Of a stretch of 64,000 bases of DNA, positions 55,793 to 64,000 are shown one piece after another. The DNA comes from Yoonia sediminilitoris (lineage in GTDB: Bacteria > Pseudomonadota > Alphaproteobacteria > Rhodobacterales > Rhodobacteraceae): positions 84,291 to 148,290 of the forward strand of contig NZ_QBUD01000009.1 of the NCBI RefSeq assembly GCF_003058085.1, in the 5' to 3' direction. Below the pieces are notes generated by a model, which saw only the letters and a list, made by a program, of their open reading frames with translations, did no database searches and was not told the origin of the DNA. Every line of letters begins with the position of its first letter. Position 1 is the stretch's first letter. The translations under genes and the position numbers were made by a program.

Positions 55793-56959
55793 ATGAAAAT
55801 CGTCGTTGCAGGCTTGGGTTATGTCGGACTCTCGAACGCGGTGCTGTTGTCACAGCACAATCAGGTGGTCGCCATTGACACGGATGTGACGCGTGTTGAA
55901 CAGGTCAATCAAGGGCAAACCACAGTCGAAGACGACGTGATGGCGGCTTTCATGGCTGAAAAGACGCTTAATCTGACAGCAACCGCCAATCCAGAGAACG
56001 CATATGCCGATGCAGACTACGTCATTGTGGCAACGCCCACCAACTACGATCCAAAGACGAATTTGTTTGACACAAGCAGCGTTGAATCGGTGATTGGACA
56101 GGCTCGGAAAATCGCTCCAGACGCCGTTATTGTTATCAAATCAACCGTCCCCGTCGGCTTTACTGCGAAATGCAAAGAGGCACATGACTATCCAGACATT
56201 ATTTTTTCGCCGGAGTTCCTGCGCGAGGGCAGGGCGCTGGAGGACAACTTGCATCCGTCAAGGATCGTCGTTGGCGCCCACACTGATGCAGCCCGCGCAT
56301 TTGCGCAGCTTCTGGTGGACGGGGCCGCGTCGAAGGACATGCCCGTTCTTTTCACGAAATCAACAGAAGCGGAAGCTATCAAGCTGTTTTCCAACACGTT
56401 TCTTGCCATGCGCGTGGCCTACTTCAACGAATTGGACAGCTATGCGATCGCGCATGGGCTTGATGCACGTGAAGTGATCGAGGGCGTCAGCCTCGACTCA
56501 CGCATCGGTGGCCACTACAATAACCCATCCTTTGGTTATGGCGGCTATTGCCTGCCAAAAGACACCAAGCAGCTTTTGTCGAATTATGATCGTGTGCCCC
56601 AGAATCTCATAGCGGCAATCGTCGCATCAAACCGCACCCGCAAGGATTTCATTTCGGATCAGGTTATCGCCAAAAACCCAAAGACTGTAGGTATTTACAG
56701 GCTGGTGATGAAGGCCGGATCAGACAATTTTCGCGACAGTTCCATTCAGGGGATCATGAAACGGATCAAAGCCAAAGGCATCGAATGCATTGTCTATGAA
56801 CCGGTGTTGGATGCGACGCATTTTTTCCACAGTCCAGTGGTCCATGATCTGGAGGAATTCAAAGGGCAGGCGGATCTTATCCTTGCAAACCGCATGACTG
56901 ACGACATGCGTGATGTGGCGCACAAGGTCTATACCCGCGATCTGTTCGAGGTTGACTGA
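55793..56959 (+). CDS. ugd: UDP-glucose/UDP-sugar 6-dehydrogenase
   Basis: This 388-residue enzyme oxidises C6 of a UDP-hexose to the uronate with two NAD. The N-terminal Rossmann motif is [16 protein letters not shown]. Catalytic C253 lies in [15 protein letters not shown], and a conserved Lys lies in [21 protein letters not shown]. The C-terminal domain is short but complete. It overlaps the epimerase ATG by one base, so the two form a coupled uronate pathway. UDP-glucuronate is the likely product. Confidence 0.93.
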   Translation: MKIVVAGLGYVGLSNAVLLSQHNQVVAIDTDVTRVEQVNQGQTTVEDDVMAAFMAEKTLNLTATANPENAYADADYVIVATPTNYDPKTNLFDTSSVESVIGQARKIAPDAVIVIKSTVPVGFTAKCKEAHDYPDIIFSPEFLREGRALEDNLHPSRIVVGAHTDAARAFAQLLVDGAASKDMPVLFTKSTEAEAIKLFSNTFLAMRVAYFNELDSYAIAHGLDAREVIEGVSLDSRIGGHYNNPSFGYGGYCLPKDTKQLLSNYDRVPQNLIAAIVASNRTRKDFISDQVIAKNPKTVGIYRLVMKAGSDNFRDSSIQGIMKRIKAKGIECIVYEPVLDATHFFHSPVVHDLEEFKGQADLILANRMTDDMRDVAHKVYTRDLFEVD

Positions 56960-57981
56960 TGGCAACAAAAACCGCCCTTGTGACAGGCGCGGCTGGCTTC
57001 ATCGGATTGCATCTGTGCCTACGCCTGTTGGCCGATGGCTTTCGGGTCGTGGGGTTGGACAGCCACAATGACTATTACGATCCGGCTCTGAAAACAGCAC
57101 GTGAAGCCTTGTTGCTGGTCGACCTAAATTACACGGCGATCCGCGGAAAAGTCGAAGAACCTGGACTTCTGCGGCAACTATGCGAACAACATCGTCCTGA
57201 TTTTATTGTGCATTTGGCGGCACAGGCTGGTGTGCGCTATTCCATAGAAAACCCGCGTGCATACACAGAAGCCAACCTGATGGGCACGTTTGAACTTCTC
57301 GAAGCCGCACGCGCTTTCCCGCCCAAACACTTGCTGATGGCCTCTACAAGCTCGGTCTATGGCGCGAATACCCAGATGCCATATCGCGAGACGGACAAGG
57401 TCGACAGCCAGATGTCGTACTACGCCGCGACCAAGAAAGCGAACGAGGCGATGGCACACAGCTATGCCCATCTTTATGGGCTGCCGATCACGATGTTTCG
57501 GTTTTTCACAGTCTACGGACCGTGGGGACGACCCGACATGGCGCCGTATCTTTTTACAAAAGCGATTTTTGACGGGACGCCAATCAAGGTTTTCAATCAT
57601 GGAAACATGCTACGGGACTTCACCTATGTGACCGACCTTGTGCGCGGTATCAGGCTTCTGATGGACGTAATCCCGGATCATACAATGAATGACACGCGCT
57701 CCAAAGCTGACAGTCTATCTCAGGTCGCGCCATGGCGGGCCGTCAACATCGGCAACGGTGTCTCGGTCAAACTGCTTGACTTCATTCGGGCACTCGAACA
57801 GGCAGCAGGGCGTTCTGCGGAAATGATATACGAAGACATGCAAGCCGGCGATGTGCCCGCAACATGGGCAGACACAACGCTGTTACAGGACCTCACAGGA
57901 TACGCGCCAAGAACATCGGTCGTTGATGGTACACAGGCGTATGTTGCGTGGCATCAGTCGTTTTATCATTCATCAGGGTAA
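56959..57981 (+). CDS. NAD-dependent epimerase (UDP-glucuronate 4-epimerase-like)
   Basis: This 340-residue extended SDR begins with ALVTGAAGFIGLHLCLRLL and has the catalytic SSVYG and Y-x3-K (SYYAATKKANE) motifs. AAQAGVRYSIENPRAYTEAN and TVYGPWGRPDMAPYLFTKAI are typical of UDP-glucuronate 4-epimerases (CapI type). It directly follows ugd with a one-base overlap, so UDP-galacturonate is the likely end product. An eroded IS30 sequence follows. Confidence 0.9.
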   Translation: MATKTALVTGAAGFIGLHLCLRLLADGFRVVGLDSHNDYYDPALKTAREALLLVDLNYTAIRGKVEEPGLLRQLCEQHRPDFIVHLAAQAGVRYSIENPRAYTEANLMGTFELLEAARAFPPKHLLMASTSSVYGANTQMPYRETDKVDSQMSYYAATKKANEAMAHSYAHLYGLPITMFRFFTVYGPWGRPDMAPYLFTKAIFDGTPIKVFNHGNMLRDFTYVTDLVRGIRLLMDVIPDHTMNDTRSKADSLSQVAPWRAVNIGNGVSVKLLDFIRALEQAAGRSAEMIYEDMQAGDVPATWADTTLLQDLTGYAPRTSVVDGTQAYVAWHQSFYHSSG

Positions 57982-58044
57982 GAAGATATATTACATAATA
58001 CTGATTATACGTATTGTTCTTATACGCGGGGCACATTCTAAACT

Positions 58045-58606
58045 GGGTTGCGACAAAGAAAGCACGTGATCACGCAACTGGAGGCCGGATGGTCGCCGGA
58101 ACAGATCGCCGGTCGCCTACGTTTACGGCCCAGATGGCCATTCCGAAGAATTGGCACGTCACCTTCCGCATCGTCGCAAAAAACAGCAGCCACGCCGCCG
58201 TCGTACACTGCGAGGCTTTGTTTTCCCGCCTGATCGGTCGATCCATGAACGCCCAGACTACGTTAAACTCGTGAGACATTTGCGAATGGGAAGGCGACTT
58301 GATGATTTTCGAGCGCGCTCAGGGCAAGGCAAATGTCGCCTCGCTGGTCGAACGTAAGACGCGCTTCGCTGTGTTGTTCCGCAACAACGACCGCTACCCA
58401 TTTGATGAACCGACTGATGACTATGATAGAGTCCCTGCCCCAGCCAGCCCGCAAATAGATCGCCTTTGATCGTGGCATTGAGTTTTCGGAACTGGCGCAA
58501 ACTCAAACCCGTGATCGGAACAGAGGCCGGGTTCTGTGATCCGCAAGCGCCGTGGGAAAAGGGTTCAGTCGAGAACCTAAACAGCGGAACCTGTCGCAAG
58601 GTGACT
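58045..58606 (+). pseudogene. eroded IS30-family transposase
   Basis: Fragments of an IS30 transposase are readable in changing frames: VITQLEAGWSPEQIAGRLR (58070 on), HLPHRRKK and RGFVFPPDRSIHERPDYV (about 58150-58260), EGDLMIFERAQGKANVASLV with ERKTRFAVLFRNNDR (58293-58397), and RKLKPVIGTEAGFCDPQAPW with EKGSVENLN (58495-58575). Their order follows the family, but the N-terminus and parts of the middle are missing and several frameshifts separate the pieces. No terminal inverted repeats were identified. It marks the boundary of the glycan locus. Confidence 0.85.
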
Positions 58607-58760
58607 TGAGATTCCATTGCTTGCAACATTTCCCATAGAGAGATGATGCGCAACTGCGGTGCATAGTCTTTATTAAAAACAGATGCTTGCATGGAGAATG
58701 TCAAGTTTTTTCCGCTATCTTCGCCACCGTTCGGAACGCCGTCCCGACATTGGCACCCGC

Positions 58761-59294
58761 TTATGAGGGTACCAGCAAAGCGGTCGGGTACTCTTCAAAG
58801 GTCCAACCATCAGTGCCGTCGGGATACCAGAACACATGCGTGTAGCCGTATTCCTCAATCGCGCGTTTGGCGGCATTCCACGACATCCAGCATTCTCTGA
58901 GGCAGAAGAATACGACCGGATAGTCAGGATCGCCGCCGGTTACCTGCTTCATTCCATCGCGAAAGTAGGCATCTGTCACGTCGGCCAAAGCACCGTAGCC
59001 GACATTTGGCAACCAAATGGCCCCAGGAATTGAATGGCGCGGCTGGTCGCGCCAGATTGTACCCTCTGGCAGGTTTTCCGGCTTTGGCGCGCGCGGCAGC
59101 ACATCGACAAAGGCCACCTGCCCGGTTTTCCACAAAGCATATGCCGCGTCATTGTCCACGACGGTCCCGCCTGTAAGCGAAACCGGCACGGGTCCGCGGT
59201 AATGCTCTGTTTCGTAACTGTCAGGTTCTGGGACCGGTTGGGCCGTAGCGGCAACCGGCAGCCAAAGTGCGAGAATGGCCGCCGCGCGGATCAT
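58761..59294 (-). CDS. PQQ-dependent catabolism-associated CXXCW-type rhodanese-like protein
   Basis: This 177-residue exported protein has signal peptide MIRAAAILALWLPVAATAQ and a rhodanese-like fold. The cysteine motif is FFCLRECWMSWNAAKRA (about residue 132), characteristic of the family found beside PQQ-dependent dehydrogenases. The function is unknown; it may aid cofactor or disulfide chemistry in the periplasm. It is the last gene of the xox operon, overlapping xoxJ by 4 nt. Confidence 0.88.
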   Translation of the reverse strand: MIRAAAILALWLPVAATAQPVPEPDSYETEHYRGPVPVSLTGGTVVDNDAAYALWKTGQVAFVDVLPRAPKPENLPEGTIWRDQPRHSIPGAIWLPNVGYGALADVTDAYFRDGMKQVTGGDPDYPVVFFCLRECWMSWNAAKRAIEEYGYTHVFWYPDGTDGWTFEEYPTALLVPS

Positions 59295-60121
59295 TCTGCT
59301 GCAGCCAAAAGATCCGTTCCCATGTCATTGATCAGCGGCACGCCCGCATCGGTCAGGATCTGGTTGATCTCTTGCTGGTTGCGCCTGATCAACGAGTTCA
59401 GCTTACGCTGCCAGACCTTCTCACCCAGCCGTACCCCCATGGTGATCCGGAAAAAGAGCCGCGGCGGCAAGGTCTCTTTCAGAAGCGGTGTCACCCGCAG
59501 ACCGGGATGATCGGTTTTAACAAGTGGGCCCGCGATCGGCCCCCAGATCAGCGCGCCATCAATCGTGCCCGCCTCAAGATCGGCGAGCATGTCGGGAATC
59601 GGCGACTCGTGGCGTCTGTCGACCACAAGATTGTAGGCCTGTGCCTGTGCAATCAGCCCGTTCCGGGCCAGATGCGTGGCGGGCGGTGATCCGGCCACGA
59701 CCCCTAAACGCAAACCTTGCAGGCGCGGGTCTGACAGGCTGTCGACATCCGCAATCGGCCCATCAGCTTGCGTGACCAGCGTATATGCAGAGGTGAAATA
59801 ATGGTTTGTGTTCAGCACCATCTCGTGGCCCTGCGCATAACCGATGACCACGTCACATTTATTGGCCCGCAGCGTGTTGCGGATAAACCCGGTGGACATC
59901 GGGTACCATTCATACTGCACCGGCATTTCCAGCTTGGCCGCAAAGAATTCGGCCAGCTTGTTTTCAAAGCCGGTCCCGTCACGGCTTGACATAGGCGCGT
60001 TGGCCGGATCCGCACAGACCCGAAAACTGGATTGCGACACCAGATCTGACGTCTGTGCCCCGGCGGGAAAACCCCCGAAACACAGACCGATCAGAGCAAC
60101 GGTTTTAACCCATGCACGCAT
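59291..60121 (-). CDS. xoxJ: XoxJ-type periplasmic binding protein
   Basis: This 276-residue periplasmic protein has signal MRAWVKTVALIGLCFGGFPA and a solute-binding protein family 3 fold: FRVCADPANAPMSSRDGTGF is the usual start of MoxJ/XoxJ proteins. Family members assist activation or assembly of PQQ methanol dehydrogenases. The chosen ATG has a GAGG site 6 nt upstream and overlaps xoxG by 17 nt. Confidence 0.9.
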   Translation of the reverse strand: MRAWVKTVALIGLCFGGFPAGAQTSDLVSQSSFRVCADPANAPMSSRDGTGFENKLAEFFAAKLEMPVQYEWYPMSTGFIRNTLRANKCDVVIGYAQGHEMVLNTNHYFTSAYTLVTQADGPIADVDSLSDPRLQGLRLGVVAGSPPATHLARNGLIAQAQAYNLVVDRRHESPIPDMLADLEAGTIDGALIWGPIAGPLVKTDHPGLRVTPLLKETLPPRLFFRITMGVRLGEKVWQRKLNSLIRRNQQEINQILTDAGVPLINDMGTDLLAAAE

Positions 60122-60605
60122 CTTCATCCTCTGCGATTGCTTCGGATTTCGCCTGCTTCTTAGCCGGACGTCCACGTGCAACAGCATCGGTCCCGCGCGC
60201 CTTGAGGTAGACGTAAATGTCGTCGATGTAGCAGGTGACATTCAGGTTATCACCAAACTGCGGCATCACAGAGTTGCCGTTCTCGCGACCGGCGGCCACG
60301 GTGTAAAGGAAATCATCATAGGTCATATCGACGGCAGAATTCTTGAGCGCCGGCGCGTAAGTTGACCCTTCCCCGTCTGGCCCGTGGCAGACGTGGCATT
60401 CAGAGTGATAGCGGCGGAACCCTGAAAATGTCAGCCAATCGACCGTGCCGTCTTCGTCGACAAAATAGGTTGGGATTCCGTCATCTGTGAAGTATCTGCC
60501 GTCCTCTTCGTAGGCGACTGTGATGTTCGGGTCATCCTGGGCGAACGCCCCCTGCCCCATGACCATCATGCCTGCTGTTGCCAGCATAACTGCGATGTTA
60601 CGCAT
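60105..60605 (-). CDS. xoxG: cytochrome c, XoxG type (methanol dehydrogenase electron acceptor)
   Basis: This 166-residue periplasmic c-type cytochrome has signal MRNIAVMLATAGMMVMGQGA and one heme motif, CHVCH, with GPDGEGSTYAPAL after it. The axial Met is likely in NSVMPQFGDN. It is the specific electron acceptor of XoxF. The tail is charged and Lys/Glu-rich. It lies 80 nt downstream of xoxF with a hairpin between, and overlaps xoxJ. Confidence 0.9.
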   Translation of the reverse strand: MRNIAVMLATAGMMVMGQGAFAQDDPNITVAYEEDGRYFTDDGIPTYFVDEDGTVDWLTFSGFRRYHSECHVCHGPDGEGSTYAPALKNSAVDMTYDDFLYTVAAGRENGNSVMPQFGDNLNVTCYIDDIYVYLKARGTDAVARGRPAKKQAKSEAIAEDEDACMG

Positions 60606-60632
60606 ATTTTTGACCTCTAAATCTATGCAAGA

Positions 60633-60665
60633 GGGTTGGCCCGGCGATTTGTTCCGGACCAACCC
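60633..60665 (-). other. hairpin between xoxF and xoxG
   Basis: GGGTTGGCCCGG (60633-60644) and CCGGACCAACCC (60654-60665) form a 12-bp stem with one mismatch. Read in the direction of transcription, no clear U-run follows, so it is more likely a processing or stability structure, or a partial terminator, that lets xoxF be expressed above xoxG and xoxJ. Confidence 0.6.
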
Positions 60666-60685
60666 TTTTTCGATTGCGCCAGTTC

Positions 60686-62488
60686 TTAGTTTGGCACTGT
60701 GAACACGGTCAACTGACCACCAAGTGCGGTGTAGTCGCTAAGCGCGGCATAGCCACCCACAGCACCCAGACCGTCATTTGGATTGGTCAGACCTGCGGCA
60801 AGGCCGATACCAGCCCAACCACCGATCCCGGACAGGACAGCAACATACTGCTGGCCATCTTGGGTGTAGGTCATGACGTTCCCGATGATACCTGATGGCG
60901 TTTTGAAGCTGTAAAGCTCTTCACCGGTCGCTGCATCAACAGCTTTCAGGTAGCCTTCGAGTGTGCCGTAGAACACCACGTCACCGGCTGTTGCCAGCGC
61001 ACCGGACCAGACAGAGAACTGCTCTGGCACGGACCATGCGATTTCACCCTTGATGTTGTCCCAAGCGATGAAGTTACCCATGCCGCCGTGGCTGTCTGGG
61101 GCTGGATACATCGCAAGTGTCGCGCCAACGTATGGCTGACCTGCGGTGTAGCTGACCCGGAATGGTTCGTAGTCCATGCAAACGTGGTTTGTAGGGACAT
61201 AGAACAATTCGGTTTTTGGCGAATACGCCGCTGGCTGCTGGTCCTTGGACCCGAGGGCCGCAGGACAGATACCGGTGGAGTTCACGTCTTCGCCATTCTG
61301 CTCTGTTGAATATTGAGCCACCACAGCAGGACGCCCGTAGGTGTCTGAGTTGGGGTCCATATCCACGCCGGTTGTCCAGTTGACCACAGGGTCGAACTTT
61401 TCAGCGACAAGCAGTTCACCTGATACGCGATCAAGTGTGTAGCCCAGACCGTTCCGGTCGAAGTGTGTCAGCAATTTACGCTCAACACCGTCGATTTCCT
61501 GATCGGTCAGGATCATTTCGTTGATGCCATCATAATCCCACTCGTCGTGTGGGGTCATTTGATAGAACCACTTGGCGATACCCGTATCGGCATCGCGTGC
61601 CATGATGGTCATGGACCAACGGTTGTCACCCGGACGCTGTGCAGGGTTCCAGGTCGATGGGTTCCCTGTGCCGTAGTAGACAAGGTTTTCATCCGGATCA
61701 TAGGAATACCAACCCCAGGTCGTGCCGCCACCGATTTTCCACTGATCACCTTCCCAGGTGTTCGTACCGGAATTTTCACCGACAGGTGTCCCCAGATGGG
61801 TTGTGGTTTCAGGATCGACCAGAATATCGCTGTCTGGCCCCATCGAATAAGCACGCCATTCCTGGCTGCCGTCAGCGATGTTATAGGCTGTGACGTGACC
61901 GCGCACACCGAATTCACCACCCGAAATACCAACGATCACTTTGTCGCCGACAGGCAGCACGGTGGCAGTGTTGGTTTCACCAATCGATGGATCGCCATTC
62001 ACAACGCTCCATTCAACGGCACCGGTGTCCGCGTTCAGCGCAACAACCGTTGTGTCCGCCTGATGCAGGAAGATCTTGCCGTCAGCATAGGCTACACCAC
62101 GGTTGACCGTGTCGCAGCACATCACAGGAATGACGTCAGGGTCCTGCTTGGGCTCGTACTTCCAGATGATCTTGCCGTCGTTTGCCAGATCAAGCGCGTA
62201 GACGATATTAGGGAAAGGCGTGTGGACATACATGATGTCGCCGATCACCAGCGGTGAACCTTCGTGCCCGCGCAGAACGCCGGTCGAGAACGTCCATGCA
62301 ACCTGCATGTCGCCGACGTTGTCCTTGTTGATCATGTCAAGATCTGAATAACGCTGGTTGGCGTAGTCGCCCGTCTGGATCGCCCATTGGTTCGGGTCGT
62401 CCATCATGGCCATCAGATCATCGTTTGCGGCGACCATGCTGGTCGACCCCAAAAGCAATGCTGTTGTCAATAATAGTTTCTTCTTCAT
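60686..62488 (-). CDS. xoxF: lanthanide-dependent methanol dehydrogenase XoxF
   Basis: XoxF is the periplasmic PQQ- and lanthanide-dependent methanol dehydrogenase. The start [20 protein letters not shown] gives 600 residues with a signal peptide and a strong AGGAGG site. The adjacent cysteines at 124-125 ([11 protein letters not shown]) form the family's disulfide near PQQ. The catalytic Asp is D318 and the lanthanide-specific Asp is D320 in [12 protein letters not shown]; the calcium enzyme MxaF has Ala at the second position. [13 protein letters not shown] near residue 253 is the tryptophan-docking region. No mxaF is seen. Confidence 0.96.
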   Translation of the reverse strand: MKKKLLLTTALLLGSTSMVAANDDLMAMMDDPNQWAIQTGDYANQRYSDLDMINKDNVGDMQVAWTFSTGVLRGHEGSPLVIGDIMYVHTPFPNIVYALDLANDGKIIWKYEPKQDPDVIPVMCCDTVNRGVAYADGKIFLHQADTTVVALNADTGAVEWSVVNGDPSIGETNTATVLPVGDKVIVGISGGEFGVRGHVTAYNIADGSQEWRAYSMGPDSDILVDPETTTHLGTPVGENSGTNTWEGDQWKIGGGTTWGWYSYDPDENLVYYGTGNPSTWNPAQRPGDNRWSMTIMARDADTGIAKWFYQMTPHDEWDYDGINEMILTDQEIDGVERKLLTHFDRNGLGYTLDRVSGELLVAEKFDPVVNWTTGVDMDPNSDTYGRPAVVAQYSTEQNGEDVNSTGICPAALGSKDQQPAAYSPKTELFYVPTNHVCMDYEPFRVSYTAGQPYVGATLAMYPAPDSHGGMGNFIAWDNIKGEIAWSVPEQFSVWSGALATAGDVVFYGTLEGYLKAVDAATGEELYSFKTPSGIIGNVMTYTQDGQQYVAVLSGIGGWAGIGLAAGLTNPNDGLGAVGGYAALSDYTALGGQLTVFTVPN

Positions 62489-62612
62489 CTTATCCTCCCT
62501 AGTGGAAAAAAGCAGGGGCATCTCCTCTACTGACGGCCCTGTTGCCCGCAACTGGCGAGCGTGCTTCTTAGGCAAACATCATCTGCCAAACGAAGCGGTC
62601 ATCTTTTTCTGT

Positions 62613-63068
62613 CTAATTCTCCTCCTCTAAGAATGTTGCCAGATATGCGATTACGTTGGCGCGATCTTCGTCCTTGCGTAGCCCGATAAAGGTCATCTTC
62701 GTTCCGTCGATGAACGCTTTGGGTTTGGTCAAAAACGCGTCAAGCGTTTGCGGTGTCCAGATAAGGTCCTGCGTTGACGCAGCCGATGTCATGGCCGCCG
62801 AATAGGCGAAATCTTCGGCATTGGCGGCTGGTCTGCCAAGAATCCCGTTCAGGACCGGGCCGGATTTGGGCATTGCACCAGCACCCACATCATGACAGGC
62901 CTGACACTTGCGAAAAACACGCTCTCCCGCTGCGGCATCGCCGGTCAGTTCAAACGTGAGCTCTGCGCTCTGATTTTCCGCATAGGCTGTGGCGCCGGTC
63001 AAGACCGCACCAGTAGCCATCAGAAATCCAAGCACAAATCGCAGACGCATCTTAACTGAAAACCCCAT
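62613..63068 (-). CDS. cytochrome c (class I)
   Basis: This small periplasmic cytochrome (about 151 residues) has a signal peptide (MRLRFVLGFLMATGAVLTGA) and one heme site, RKCQACH, with the axial Met in GTKMTFIGL near the C-terminus. It resembles cytochromes c2/c550 that carry electrons from dehydrogenases to oxidases. It lies just upstream of xoxF and could carry electrons beyond XoxG. The start is uncertain: ATGs at 63080 and 63050 are also possible. A 124-bp gap, likely holding the xoxF promoter or leader, follows. Confidence 0.82.
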   Translation of the reverse strand: MGFSVKMRLRFVLGFLMATGAVLTGATAYAENQSAELTFELTGDAAAGERVFRKCQACHDVGAGAMPKSGPVLNGILGRPAANAEDFAYSAAMTSAASTQDLIWTPQTLDAFLTKPKAFIDGTKMTFIGLRKDEDRANVIAYLATFLEEEN

Positions 63069-63069
63069 C

Positions 63070-63900
63070 CTAATTTCCATTTAGTCGGTCAGCGTGCCAG
63101 CACATATGATCTTTCGCAAATGTGGACACAAAAAAATAGCTGTGGTCATAGCCTACATGGGTTCGCAGCACGCAGGGTTGTCTGCGCAATGCGGTGGCTT
63201 CGGCAAAGGCTTGCGGGCGTAGCAGATCGATAAACTGATCATCTGCGCCCTGATCAATCAAAATGTCACCGTGCCAACCGGTTTCCGACATCAAAACGGT
63301 CGCGTCATATTGCGCCCATGTGCTTTCGTCATCGCCCAGATACGCGCTGAATTGCTTGCGCCCCCAATCAGATTGACAGGGATTGACGATAGGCGAGAAG
63401 GCAGAAAGCGACGCGAACAAGCCCGGATTGCGCATCGCGATCGTCAGCGCGCCATGCCCACCCATGGAATGGCCGGTGATGCCGTGGCGCTCAGAGATTG
63501 GAAAGGCATCCTGCACCAAAGACCGCAATTCACATACCACATAATCATACATTTGGAAATGGCTGCGCCATGGGTCCTGCGTGGCATTCAGGTAGAACCC
63601 GGCCCCGACCCCGAGGTCGTAAGAGTCATTGTCCGGCACCGCCTCGCCGCGTGGTGATGTATCGGGAAAGATCAGTGCAACCCCATATTCAGCGGCAAAT
63701 TGCTGGAAGCCACCTTTGGTCATTGCATTGTCATGGGTGCATGTCAGTCCAGACAAGTACCAAAGCGCCGGTACTGATCTGGACTTGGCCTGCGGCGGGA
63801 GAAAAACCGCAAACGTCATATCTACGCCACACGCCTCGGACGCATGCTTGTAGACCGCCTGTTCGCCTCCAAAACACCGATTGCGAGAGACGAGCTCCAT
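63070..63900 (-). CDS. fghA: S-formylglutathione hydrolase
   Basis: FghA hydrolyses S-formylglutathione to formate and glutathione, the second step of glutathione-dependent formaldehyde oxidation. The 276 residues have the esterase D fold: LWYLSGLTCTHDN, nucleophile Ser in GITGHSMGGHGAL (about residue 147), Asp in IDQGADDQFI, and His in GYDHSYFF. It lies between the class III alcohol dehydrogenase and the cytochrome/xox genes on the same strand. Confidence 0.96.
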   Translation of the reverse strand: MELVSRNRCFGGEQAVYKHASEACGVDMTFAVFLPPQAKSRSVPALWYLSGLTCTHDNAMTKGGFQQFAAEYGVALIFPDTSPRGEAVPDNDSYDLGVGAGFYLNATQDPWRSHFQMYDYVVCELRSLVQDAFPISERHGITGHSMGGHGALTIAMRNPGLFASLSAFSPIVNPCQSDWGRKQFSAYLGDDESTWAQYDATVLMSETGWHGDILIDQGADDQFIDLLRPQAFAEATALRRQPCVLRTHVGYDHSYFFVSTFAKDHMCWHADRLNGN

Positions 63901-63904
63901 GGCT

Positions 63905-64000
63905 TTAAAACTCCACCACGGCGCGGATTGATTTGCCTTCGTGCATCAGGTCGAACCCGTGGTTGATTTCGTCCAATGTCAGTTTGTGGGTAATCATCGG
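63905..64000 (-). CDS. class III alcohol dehydrogenase, C-terminal fragment (cut by window edge)
   Basis: The last 31 codons of a minus-strand gene enter from the right edge: [20 protein letters not shown], then SIRAVVEF and a stop. This is the conserved C-terminus of S-(hydroxymethyl)glutathione dehydrogenase, which oxidises the formaldehyde-glutathione adduct. It lies 4 nt before the fghA start, completing the formaldehyde branch. Only the end is visible. Confidence 0.9.
   Translation of the reverse strand, partial: PMITHKLTLDEINHGFDLMHEGKSIRAVVEF

Overview
The window looks like a chromosomal segment of a marine alphaproteobacterium of the Rhodobacterales (Roseobacter-type). The evidence is gene content: ctrA beside a DUF1153/sciP gene, a 'component of SufBCD complex' membrane protein, a usg gene, a Hint-domain protein, GluQ and TrmFO, many 4-nt overlaps, several GTG/TTG starts, and moderately high GC. 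Nearly all of it is dense core chromosome. There is no prophage, integrase, plasmid replication gene or CRISPR array.

Layout. 0.3-3.4 kb: a DUF2267 protein, mnmA, and the cell-cycle pair sciP-ctrA ending in a strong terminator. 3.4-8.1 kb: ligA-recG (ATGA overlap), then a 40-residue membrane-protein gene behind a GTTC-N7-GTTC LexA-type box, with a structured 3' region and its own terminator. 8.1-14.2 kb: NifU-like scaffold, hisI, gluQ, trmFO, gyrA. 14.2-19 kb: usg, a dienelactone-hydrolase-like enzyme, an arginase/ornithine cyclodeaminase operon divergent from an Lrp/AsnC regulator across two exact TTGCGCAAAA repeats, dsbB and a DedA-like gene. 19-31 kb: a YpfJ-like peptidase, tRNA-Leu(CAA), a Hint-domain protein, a MobA-like transferase, a SYLF lipoprotein, a chemoreceptor relic, hemB, mfd, an MFS pump, and a DsbA-like/AMP-ligase operon divergent from an XRE-cupin regulator. 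31-45.5 kb: an orphan oligopeptide-binding protein, a candidate sRNA with promoter and terminator, bdhA with a patatin-like gene, a LysE exporter, DUF502, psuK-psuG, a DUF4198/HupE pair whose start codons overlap, rpsB-tsf, a ~0.9 kb region with almost no coding content, a LuxR-type regulator and aroQ.

45.6-58 kb is the accessory part: two related glycosyltransferases, a 736-residue three-part protein (DXD glycosyltransferase, degenerate Rossmann region, alpha/beta-hydrolase-like region), a P-loop kinase-like protein, a methyltransferase, a Mur-ligase-like protein without the usual C-terminal domain, an asparagine-synthase-like amidotransferase, a UDP-sugar dehydrogenase and a uronate epimerase. 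I infer a surface-glycan locus that makes uronic acids and may modify carboxyl groups with amide or amino-acid substituents. An eroded IS30 transposase borders it.

58.7-64 kb is a one-carbon oxidation cluster on the minus strand: class III alcohol dehydrogenase (cut by the window edge), fghA, a cytochrome c, lanthanide-type methanol dehydrogenase xoxF, cytochrome xoxG, xoxJ and a PQQ-associated rhodanese-like protein. Together they would oxidise methanol to formaldehyde in the periplasm and formaldehyde to formate through glutathione.

Best leads: the LexA-boxed 40-residue membrane protein next to recG (a possible SOS-induced small protein like Caulobacter SidA), the glycan locus with its unusual ligases and fusion protein, and the sRNA candidate at 33.8 kb.
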